A stretch of 6,433 bases of DNA from a bacterium (lineage in GTDB: Bacteria > Zhuqueibacterota > Zhuqueibacteria > Thermofontimicrobiales > Thermofontimicrobiaceae), in assembly GCA_025453735.1 (NCBI GenBank), contig JALOPY010000150.1, forward strand, positions 1-6,433. The letters are read 5' to 3'. Below the pieces are notes generated by a model that searched no databases, was not told where the DNA came from, and saw only the letters and a list, made by a program, of their open reading frames with translations. Within the stretch, counting starts at the first letter, position 1, and every line of letters starts with the position of its first letter. Shown here piece by piece: positions 1 to 5,115 of this stretch. A program made the translations under genes and the position numbers.

Positions 1-992
1 GGCAAATAGGGTCGGCTATAGTTCAAAACCTCGTGAATGTGCTGAGGTTCTTCATAACCTTTAAATTCCGCTTGCAAAGATTTAAGCAAATATTTTTCAT
101 CGTGATGCTGGATGGCAAATTTAATTTTTGCGGAAAGCATCGCCAGCGAATACTTTTTGCCAGCTCGAATCAGCCGCAATCGTTGTTCATCATTGGTGTA
201 CCACAGCCATTCGCCGATATCGGAAATCCAAACTTCGCCTCCAAACTCTTCGATCGTGTTGATGAGATATTCATTGCTAAACTCATTCAGCCGACAAAAT
301 ATTTCTCCAACGATTCCAATAAGCGGTTTGGTTCTGGCAAAATTTCCGGGCAAACGATGGAATCGTTGACTCGCGTTGCAGAGCGTCTGGCGAATTAAAA
401 TCAATCGCTTTTTCGCAGGCAAGCGTTCCATGGCGAGAATGCTGCTGAGTTCATCGAGGCTCTGATGGAATATCTCATTAGCAAGCTCTTTTGGATCCAC
501 ATAAGGTCTGAATTTCAGTTGCAATTTGCGCAGAATATCACTGGCAAGGACAGCATGCCAGGATGTCCGTATAAAATCTCGCGCCGACTCGCCAAAGCCC
601 TCGTACCCATCGGAGCTTGTCGGGGCTACCACAAGTGTTTCATGATGACCTTTATCCCGAAGCACTTTTTTCAATAGCGCCTGATATTGACCGAAGCGAC
701 AGGGTCCTCCGGATGTTGGAAGCAAGAAAGCGGTTTCATCGGGAACGAAACCAGGGTCTTCAATTATTTTAAGGAAATTTCCGAGAGTAATTCGTTCTGG
801 CAAGCATTCATCGCCATTGAGATACTTCGATCCCAATTCCAATGTTCTCGCATCCGAAGGAGGCGAAGGTTTGGCATGAATTCCAATTGATTGAAACGCG
901 GCAGCCATTAATTTTGCTGCGCTGTAACTCATTCGTGGAATATAGAGAGTTTTGCCGATTAGCGATCTTTTGTTTCTGCCGTTTGAGTTCAT
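1..992 (-). CDS. acyl-CoA dehydratase activase-related protein (HgdB-like/DUF2229 family), C-terminus beyond the window
   Basis: An uninterrupted reading frame of 330 codons starts at ATG 992 and is still open at base 1, so the C-terminus is missing. The family call rests on residues 59-75 (NGDECLPERITLGNFLK) and 92-103 (PTSGGPCRFGQY). These are hallmarks of the COG3581-type relatives of 2-hydroxyacyl-CoA dehydratase components and their activases. Cys63 and Cys98 are probable iron-sulfur ligands by family analogy. Residues 226-240 (GIVGEIFCRLNEFSN) match the second conserved block. The N-terminal strand KTLYIPRM (14-21) is typical of the start of these proteins, and an in-frame TGA at 1005-1007 limits the N-terminus. 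No good Shine-Dalgarno site precedes the ATG. Relatives are cytoplasmic and mostly uncharacterised; ATP-driven low-potential electron transfer is inferred only. No dehydratase or ATPase partner lies in the window; it may lie to the left. Confidence 0.88.
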   Translation of the reverse strand, partial: MNSNGRNKRSLIGKTLYIPRMSYSAAKLMAAAFQSIGIHAKPSPPSDARTLELGSKYLNGDECLPERITLGNFLKIIEDPGFVPDETAFLLPTSGGPCRFGQYQALLKKVLRDKGHHETLVVAPTSSDGYEGFGESARDFIRTSWHAVLASDILRKLQLKFRPYVDPKELANEIFHQSLDELSSILAMERLPAKKRLILIRQTLCNASQRFHRLPGNFARTKPLIGIVGEIFCRLNEFSNEYLINTIEEFGGEVWISDIGEWLWYTNDEQRLRLIRAGKKYSLAMLSAKIKFAIQHHDEKYLLKSLQAEFKGYEEPQHIHEVLNYSRPYL

Positions 993-1041
993 CCCAAATA
1001 AATTTCAATCCAGAGCCAGATTATTTTATTACCAGATTAAT

Positions 1042-1098
1042 CTTGCATTTTTTTTGCAAGAAGTACCCATTTAAAAGTTTAAAACCTTTGAATGGGTG
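1042..1098 (-). promoter_or_regulatory. two adjacent stem-loops in the leader of the activase-related gene
   Basis: Bases 1065-1097 form a near-perfect 33-base hairpin. ACCCATT pairs with AATGGGT, and the pairing continues inwards through three A-T pairs and a short G-C-containing tip, with two wobble or mismatch positions. Four bases away, 1042-1047 (CTTGCA) and 1055-1060 (TGCAAG) form a second stem around a T tract. Both lie 50-105 bases upstream of the ATG at 992. In the minus orientation neither is followed by a T tract, so a simple terminator is unlikely. They could be a structured leader or a regulatory site. No known riboswitch core was recognised. Confidence 0.4.
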
Positions 1099-1154
1099 GG
1101 TAATTATTTTTTTAAAGTTACATTAGAAAATTTGCAAAATAATGAAATTCATTC

Positions 1155-1243
1155 TTTAACAATGAGGCACAGAGCAAACGGAGGTTCATGGAGAAGTTTT
1201 TTCTCCGTGTTTGCTCCGTGATCTCCGCGTCTCCTTGTGAAAA
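1155..1243. repeat. long imperfect inverted repeat, CTCCGTG/CACGGAG type (element 1)
   Basis: The left arm begins TTTAACAATGAG and the right arm ends CTCCTTGTGAAAA. The reverse complement of the right arm aligns with the left arm, with shared blocks ACAA-GAG, GAGCAAAC and CGGAG and one gap of about 8 bases. The centre is a good stem, CATGGAGAA (1187-1195) pairing with TTCTCCGTG (1201-1209) around GTTTT. The arms are built of repeated GGAG/CTCC units. The outer ends match those of the element at 4645-4754 (ACAATGAG on the left, CTCCTTGT on the right), so the two look like members of one dispersed family. Degenerate repeats of this style occur between genes of many uncultured bacteria; this is a recollection, not a database match. 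Confidence 0.65.
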
Positions 1244-1261
1244 ATAATTGCACTTTAGTGC
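1240..1261 (-). terminator. weak candidate terminator for the M61-like gene
   Basis: Bases 1250-1254 (GCACT) and 1257-1261 (AGTGC) form a 5-bp palindromic stem. On the minus strand it is followed by AATTATTTTT. It lies about 170 bases past the M61-like stop codon at 1434, with a long repeat in between. The stem is short and its loop is only two bases, so this is tentative. Confidence 0.22.
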
Positions 1262-1279
1262 GCTAGGGCATTATCAGTT

Positions 1280-1298
1280 AAACCTTCGGTTTTTTTTT
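1280..1298 (+). terminator. plus-strand terminator-like hairpin with no plus-strand gene
   Basis: AAACC (1280-1284) pairs with GGTTT (1288-1292) around TTC, and T runs from 1290 to 1298. This is the standard shape of an intrinsic terminator read on the plus strand. No plus-strand protein gene precedes it. It could end an antisense or small RNA made from 1100-1280, or be chance in an AT-rich gap. Confidence 0.3.
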
Positions 1299-1305
1299 AA
1301 TCTTC

Positions 1306-1400
1306 AAACACAGAGCCGCGAAGAAACCACAACAACGATACAACGAAAGATTAAAATGATCATTATTGTTTTGTCTTCGTGTGCTTTGGTTGTGTGTTTT
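1306..1400. repeat. long imperfect inverted repeat, ACACAAAG/CTTTGTGT type (element 3)
   Basis: The left arm (from 1306, AAACACAGAGCCGCGAAG) and the reverse complement of the right arm (ending 1400, AAAACACACAACCAAAGC) share AAACACA, CGAAGA and CAACAA-like blocks in the same order with small gaps. The centre near 1356-1365 contains the palindrome AATGATCATT. The overall design is like the elements at 1155 and 4645, with purine-rich short units in one arm mirrored in the other. The unit here is ACACAAAG rather than CACGGAG. Confidence 0.5.
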
Positions 1401-1433
1401 TTTTGCAGCATTGCTGCGCTAAGACAAACCATT

Positions 1434-3245
1434 CTAATCAGGTTGAGCTGATAGCCAGGATTTTCTAATGATTCGCTGACTGTCAGTTTGAGGAACAGAT
1501 CCAGTTAAAAAATATCTCTTCCCGCTTTTCCCTTTAACTTTTGCGCTCAGCATGAGAAACAATTTATCTCGTTGAATCGAAAAATCGACATACCGATCAA
1601 TCGATAGCGTATCTGCAATTTGCTCGATTTGTTCCGCAGCGTGAATTTTTTGATTCGCGAACGAGAGCAAACGATCTCCTCGCTGCAAACCAGCAATCGC
1701 CAATGATCCTGACTTTTCCAGGCTCAATACTTCATTCGTAATATTCGAAAGAATAACCTGCCCTAAATCGGGAATCGTGTCCAGCTTTGAGTTGACGAAA
1801 ATTCCAGCATGCTGGAACAGCTCTGAAAATGGCAATTCAACCGTTCCGGAAATGTACTGGTCAAAAAATGAAGCGACATTGATACCGGCAACAGAGTTGA
1901 TCGCTCGAAGCAAATCCTGTTCTGAATAAGCCTGTCCTGTGGCGCCAAACCATTTATTCAAAAAGTACATGACATCGTCGAGTGACCGGCGATTATCAGT
2001 CATCGCCCTGATTTTTAAATCAAGCAGCGCTCCGATCAAGTGACCTTTTATCCGAATATGTTCTATTGTCCTTCTATCCCAATATCGAAAACCATCGGCG
2101 CAAAGCGTCGCAACGGATATGTTTTGAAAATCAGAGATTTGATTCGATTGATTCATTAAATGAATATAATTCTGGATCACTTCATCTTCGATCAAAAGGC
2201 CTGTTCGAGCCATCGTGAGATAACCGTAATAATCGCTGACGCCGTTAATAAACCAATGATAACGATCTGGCTGTATGGAATTGATGTTGCGACCAACAGG
2301 CAGCGCCGGGTGAAACTGATAACCGTTCCAGGATTGAAAAAAATTGCACGCCATTTGTTTGCCCAGCTCATTCAAAATATTTTCGGAAGTCTGCGACGAT
2401 AAATAGATGATGCTGGAGTTTTCATACGCCTTTGAGGTGATAATACGGTCGTCCGGAAATAGCTTGAAAATGAACAAATAGGAATTAAACGGAATATCAC
2501 CAAACATATCGACCTGGTGATTCACAATTTTTTTAGCGATATTGGTTAATTTCAAAACATCGAAATTTTTCTTCCCATCAAAAATCAGGTAACAGATGCG
2601 ATCCTGAATTGGGAAGAACAGATCAACAAACGGCGCCATGTAGATCGGTCGATTTAATAATTCAGCATAGTCGGTTGCGCTATATTCAAACTGGTCATTG
2701 GAAAATGGAAGCCCGGTGGCTAATTTCCATCTATGGGGAACTCGAGCCGAAATCCGAATTGGCACATGCGCTAATTCGCGAATGAGCATAAAAGTCGAGC
2801 CGCAATCAATTCTAGCGAATCTCCGATTCAGGCATTCGCCAAGCACATCGTCCGTCATTTTTTTGATCTTGTAATTTATGATCACGATGTTATTTGCTTT
2901 TGATTCGATCAGCCAGGAATTCCAATTGATTCGGCTAACAGGCAAATTATTTCCATAGTCTCCAACAACATTGACCTCGGAAATGCCGATGTCCTCATCC
3001 TTGCCGATCGGTTTCCAGGAGTGCAAGCCCGGAAACGTACAATACAAATATTCATTTTTATTATCTTTGATCGAAATACTGATTTGAAACGAATCCCATT
3101 TCAGCTCATCAATTTCTAAGTAATAATTCAGCATCGGCTGCCCGAAAGCCGAAGCGAAATTCATTACTAAAAATAGCAATACGACCAGGTTGTATGAGAT
3201 TGTTTTAAGCATATTCATCTTTGCAAATTTAAATTTATTGCTCAT
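1434..3245 (-). CDS. exported M61-type peptidase-like protein with PDZ domain, apparently non-catalytic
   Basis: The protein has 603 residues from ATG 3245, chosen because AAGGAGG lies five bases upstream. An in-frame ATG at 3299 would add 18 residues without a ribosome site. Residues 12-36 form a hydrophobic signal peptide with likely cleavage after ASA or AFG, so the protein is exported. Residues about 40-205 match the M61 N-terminal domain (FPGLHSW at 71-77, YAELLNRP at 193-200). Residues about 225-470 match the catalytic domain (SWNG at 305-308, WFINGVSDYY at 331-340, RTGLL at 347-351). Residues about 505-570 are a PDZ domain (AGLQRGDRLLSF). The HExxH zinc site is CNFFQ (300-304), the third-ligand Glu is Asn334, and the GGLEH motif is also lost. 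The substrate-binding fold is kept but hydrolysis is unlikely. The gene lies 95 bases after kbl and is probably co-transcribed. A binding or chaperone role is inferred. Confidence 0.88.
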   Translation of the reverse strand: MSNKFKFAKMNMLKTISYNLVVLLFLVMNFASAFGQPMLNYYLEIDELKWDSFQISISIKDNKNEYLYCTFPGLHSWKPIGKDEDIGISEVNVVGDYGNNLPVSRINWNSWLIESKANNIVIINYKIKKMTDDVLGECLNRRFARIDCGSTFMLIRELAHVPIRISARVPHRWKLATGLPFSNDQFEYSATDYAELLNRPIYMAPFVDLFFPIQDRICYLIFDGKKNFDVLKLTNIAKKIVNHQVDMFGDIPFNSYLFIFKLFPDDRIITSKAYENSSIIYLSSQTSENILNELGKQMACNFFQSWNGYQFHPALPVGRNINSIQPDRYHWFINGVSDYYGYLTMARTGLLIEDEVIQNYIHLMNQSNQISDFQNISVATLCADGFRYWDRRTIEHIRIKGHLIGALLDLKIRAMTDNRRSLDDVMYFLNKWFGATGQAYSEQDLLRAINSVAGINVASFFDQYISGTVELPFSELFQHAGIFVNSKLDTIPDLGQVILSNITNEVLSLEKSGSLAIAGLQRGDRLLSFANQKIHAAEQIEQIADTLSIDRYVDFSIQRDKLFLMLSAKVKGKSGKRYFLTGSVPQTDSQRIIRKSWLSAQPD

Positions 3246-3246
3246 A

Positions 3247-3265
3247 CAAACCTCCTTGAGGTTTG
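3247..3265 (-). promoter_or_regulatory. ribosome binding site inside a perfect hairpin, M61-like gene
   Basis: On the minus strand, CAAACCTC-AAG-GAGGTTTG forms a perfect 8-bp stem with a 3-base loop. It ends one base before the ATG at 3245. The stem and loop contain the whole Shine-Dalgarno sequence AAGGAGG. The strong site decides the start codon. The stem would hide it from the ribosome unless it is opened, for example by ribosomes leaving the upstream kbl or by a ligand or protein. Confidence 0.65.
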
Positions 3266-3340
3266 AATAGATTTTAGTGGCAGTCAAAAGAAACGTCACA
3301 CTGAATGGTGGCGTTCATTTCAAAAAGAAAATAGCTTCGC

Positions 3341-4588
3341 TTATAAGCCATACATATCAATCATTTCCTGTTTCGTCTTACCCAGGATATTATGTTTCTT
3401 TCCGACTTTTTTAAAAGCATCCAGCGCCTTATCCAGATGATGCCTGTCATGCCCTGCCGAGATCTGGGTTCTAATTCTCGCCTGTCCTTTGGGAACGACC
3501 GGGAAAAAGAATCCAACCGCATAAATGCCTTCTGCGTAAAGGTCTCTCGAAACATCTTGTGCGAGCTTCGCGTTGAACAGCATGACCGGCACGATTGGTG
3601 TGTCGCCTTCTTTCAGGATGAACCCGGCATCGGTTAGCCCGGTGCGCCAATATGCTGCGTTTTGCTCCAGCTTATCCCGGCGTTCCGTGCTCTTTGAAAG
3701 GAGCTCTAAAACTTTCGTGATCCCGGAAATAATTACCGGCGCGACCGTATTTGAAAACAGATAGGGACGAGCTCGCTGCCGACAGAGCTCGACGATTTCT
3801 TTTCTGCCGGAAACGCAGCCGCCAGAAGCTCCGCCCAATGCTTTTCCGAAAGTCGTGGTGATAATATCGATTTTGCCGACAACGTTATATTTCTCATGCG
3901 TGCCCCTGCCCGTTTTTCCGATGAAGCCGGTAGCGTGCGAATCGTCAACAAAAACCAGGGCGTCATATTTTTCCGCCAAGGCAACCATTTCATCAAGCTG
4001 GGCAGTATCGCCATCCATGGAAAATACACCATCTGTGATGATGACTTTCCGGCGCTTATCGGAATGCAACTGCAATTTTTCTTCCAGGTGCTCCATATTG
4101 GAATGCTTGAACGTATCGTGTTGAGCTTTGCAAAGCCGGATTCCATCGATGATCGAAGCATGCACCAATCGATCGGAAATCATCACGTCTTGTTCGTTCA
4201 ATATCGCTTCAAAAACGCCGGCATTGGCGTCCATGCAGGATGGAAAAAGGATTGTGTCTTCAGTGCCTAAAAAGTCGGTCATCTTTTGTTCCAGCTCTCG
4301 ATGGATATCCTGAGTCCCGCAAATAAAACGCACTGACGACATGCCATAGCCGCGATGATCCAATCCCTCATGCGCCGCCTTAATCACGTCAGGATGACTC
4401 GATAATCCCAAATAGTTATTCGCGCACATATTAATTACTTTTTTCAGCGATGAACCAGATGGATACTCAACCTCAATATCCGCAGCCTGTGGCGCATGAA
4501 TGAAACGCTCTTCTTTGAATAAGCCGGAATTTTTTATGTCATGAATTTCTTGCTGATAACCTGTTCGCATCGTTGTGCTGTAAGCCAT
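3341..4588 (-). CDS. kbl: glycine C-acetyltransferase (2-amino-3-ketobutyrate CoA ligase)
   Basis: This PLP enzyme interconverts 2-amino-3-oxobutanoate plus CoA with glycine plus acetyl-CoA, usually the second step of threonine breakdown. Its 415 residues read closely like E. coli Kbl (398 residues): LFKEER (23-28), CANNYLGL (55-62), SVRFICGTQD (85-94), VVPKGQARIRTQ (364-375). Lys249 in TTFGKALGGASGG is the PLP Schiff-base lysine. Asp215 and His218 (VDDSHA) contact the cofactor ring, and His143 stacks on it. These signatures favour Kbl over the related 8-amino-7-oxononanoate and serine palmitoyl synthases. About 17 extra C-terminal residues (LGKTKQEMIDMYGL) follow the usual end. A GGAG site lies ten bases before the ATG, and a TATAAT box lies about 40 bases upstream. 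Threonine dehydrogenase, the usual partner, is absent from the window. The upstream neighbour is a carrier protein. Confidence 0.95.
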   Translation of the reverse strand: MAYSTTMRTGYQQEIHDIKNSGLFKEERFIHAPQAADIEVEYPSGSSLKKVINMCANNYLGLSSHPDVIKAAHEGLDHRGYGMSSVRFICGTQDIHRELEQKMTDFLGTEDTILFPSCMDANAGVFEAILNEQDVMISDRLVHASIIDGIRLCKAQHDTFKHSNMEHLEEKLQLHSDKRRKVIITDGVFSMDGDTAQLDEMVALAEKYDALVFVDDSHATGFIGKTGRGTHEKYNVVGKIDIITTTFGKALGGASGGCVSGRKEIVELCRQRARPYLFSNTVAPVIISGITKVLELLSKSTERRDKLEQNAAYWRTGLTDAGFILKEGDTPIVPVMLFNAKLAQDVSRDLYAEGIYAVGFFFPVVPKGQARIRTQISAGHDRHHLDKALDAFKKVGKKHNILGKTKQEMIDMYGL

Positions 4589-4626
4589 AGCTCAATTTCT
4601 CCATAAGATAAAAACATCGTAAACAA

Positions 4627-4632
4627 ATTATA
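4627..4632 (-). promoter_or_regulatory. putative -10 box of the kbl transcript
   Basis: On the minus strand these bases read TATAAT, a perfect consensus, 38 bases before the kbl ATG. That leaves a leader of about 30 bases. No good -35 box is found: the best at 16-base spacing is TCATTG, and TTGTAA is only 13 bases away. Any -35 would lie inside the end of the inverted repeat that starts at 4645, so the repeat may bear on this promoter. Confidence 0.4.
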
Positions 4633-4644
4633 TGATATATTTTC

Positions 4645-4754
4645 CTTACAATGAGAAGCGGAGGAAGTGGAGTTGAACGGAGTTTTTAAACTCCAAATAA
4701 CTCCTTCCCAAAAAAATTTCCGTGAATCTCCTTAGCTCCGTTGCTCCTTGTAAG
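4645..4754. repeat. 110-base imperfect inverted repeat, CTCCGTG/CACGGAG type (element 2)
   Basis: The ends are exact inverted copies: CTTACAA (4645-4651) and TTGTAAG (4748-4754). Moving inwards, the left arm (ACAATGAGAAGCGGAGG...) and the reverse complement of the right arm (ACAAGGAGCAACGGAGC...) stay similar for about 40 bases with few gaps. Bases 4679-4694 form a perfect 7-bp stem GGAGTTT-TT-AAACTCC. The element fills most of the gap between the carrier-protein gene and kbl. It shares its terminal motifs with the element at 1155-1243. It encodes no protein, so it is not an intact insertion sequence. It may be a miniature mobile repeat or an RNA-level hairpin acting as a processing or attenuation site. 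Confidence 0.7.
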
Positions 4755-4800
4755 AATTGTTTCTCGGATTCTGGATACAAGCTTTGAAATAATGATCCAA

Positions 4801-5046
4801 TTATTTAATGAAATCTTTCACCAATGTACATATTTTATTGACGGTATCGAATGCCTCAGGAGTCGCTTTCTCGTCAGGTATTGAAATTTTATATTTATTT
4901 TCCAGGAATCGTTTTAATGATACCATCGAAAACGAATCCACGATACCGCCTGAAATCAATGGTGTGTTGACATCGATCTCTTCGTCCTCATCTTCGAGAT
5001 ATTCATTTTTCACATAATTCAGAATAATTTTCTGCATGTCGTCCAT
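4801..5046 (-). CDS. stand-alone acyl carrier protein (phosphopantetheine-binding)
   Basis: This is an 81-residue four-helix carrier protein. Ser38 in GGIVDSFSMVSLK (33-45) is the expected site for the 4'-phosphopantetheine arm, with Asp37 before it as in the family. Acyl or aminoacyl groups would be carried as thioesters in the cytoplasm. It differs from the bulk fatty-acid carrier: the motif is DSFSMV rather than DSLDTVE, and helix II carries Lys45, Arg46 and Lys51 where AcpP is strongly acidic. A run of acidic residues (18-25, LEDEDEEI) sits in the loop after helix I. This points to a dedicated pathway with its own partners, similar to DltC-like or specialised-lipid carriers. The start has AAGGAG seven bases upstream. 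Its neighbours are an acetate-activating enzyme upstream and kbl downstream. The true cargo cannot be read from the sequence. Confidence 0.9.
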   Translation of the reverse strand: MDDMQKIILNYVKNEYLEDEDEEIDVNTPLISGGIVDSFSMVSLKRFLENKYKISIPDEKATPEAFDTVNKICTLVKDFIK

Positions 5047-5053
5047 AATGTCG

Positions 5054-5069
5054 CTCCTTAAAATTAAGG
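5054..5069 (-). promoter_or_regulatory. ribosome binding site of the carrier-protein gene, in a small inverted repeat
   Basis: On the minus strand, AAGGAG (5059-5054) lies seven bases before the ATG at 5046 and supports that start. Its AAGG also forms the right half of CCTTAA-TT-TTAAGG (5056-5069), a weak AT-rich inverted repeat that could partly hide the site. Confidence 0.6.
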
Positions 5070-5077
5070 TATTTGTT

Positions 5078-5085
5078 CAAATATA
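5078..5085 (-). promoter_or_regulatory. possible Bacteroidetes-like -7 box for the carrier-protein gene
   Basis: On the minus strand these bases read TATATTTG, which fits the TAnnTTTG -7 box known from Bacteroidetes promoters. It would give a leader of about 25 bases. No matching -33 TTTG is present at the usual 19-21 bases. A 13-bp palindrome lies in that place instead, so the call is tentative. Confidence 0.28.
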
Positions 5086-5099
5086 TTTAGTTGTTTTCA

Positions 5100-5112
5100 G
5101 AATGACTCATTC
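5100..5112. promoter_or_regulatory. perfect 13-bp palindrome, operator candidate
   Basis: GAATGA-C-TCATTC is a perfect 6-1-6 palindrome. It lies between the terminator of the upstream synthetase gene and the carrier-protein ATG, about where the -35 region of a carrier-gene promoter would fall. That position fits a dimeric repressor or activator site. No regulator gene is in the window and no known consensus was recognised. Confidence 0.35.
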
Positions 5113-5115
5113 ATT

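Larger units (their letters stand above)
993..1433. other. gene-free intergenic stretch rich in inverted repeats
   Basis: No convincing protein gene lies on either strand here. The short open frames lack ribosome binding sites and family features. The stretch holds two stem-loops in the leader of the activase-related gene (1042-1098), a long imperfect inverted repeat built of CTCCGTG-like units (1155-1243), a weak minus-strand terminator candidate (1240-1261), a plus-strand hairpin followed by nine T (1280-1298), and a second long imperfect inverted repeat of ACACAAAG-like units (1306-1400). Nearest the M61-like stop codon, a small GCAGCA/TGCTGC stem (about 1406-1418) lies beside eight T on the plus strand. 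Confidence 0.7.

Noticed and set aside
33..890. Several plus-strand open frames of 67-121 codons
   Set aside because: They lie opposite the activase-related gene, whose minus-strand frame is continuous and carries family motifs. The plus-strand products resemble nothing.
808..1008. A 66-codon minus-strand frame starting at ATG 1008
   Set aside because: It overlaps the first part of the activase-related gene in another frame, has no family features, and is a shadow of the long frame that starts at 992.
1155..1400. CRISPR array or insertion sequence in the repeat-rich gap
   Set aside because: The repeats are inverted, degenerate and not evenly spaced with unique spacers. No transposase frame is present.
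1248..1451. A plus-strand frame of 67 codons across the intergenic repeats
   Set aside because: It runs through the orphan terminator and the inverted repeat, has no ribosome binding site, and its hydrophobic stretch comes from T-rich DNA.
3246..3299. Earlier start for the M61-like gene at ATG 3299
   Set aside because: It has no ribosome site, and it would put 18 extra residues before the signal peptide. ATG 3245 has AAGGAGG at ideal spacing.
3341..4588. Serine palmitoyltransferase or 8-amino-7-oxononanoate synthase identity
   Set aside because: The neighbouring carrier protein made this tempting, but LFKEER, SVRFICGTQD and VVPKGQARIRTQ are Kbl-type signatures throughout the protein.
4787..4806. 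AAATAAT/ATTATTT stem overlapping the stop codon of the carrier-protein gene, as a terminator
   Set aside because: The stem is entirely A-T pairs and is not followed by a T tract in the minus direction.
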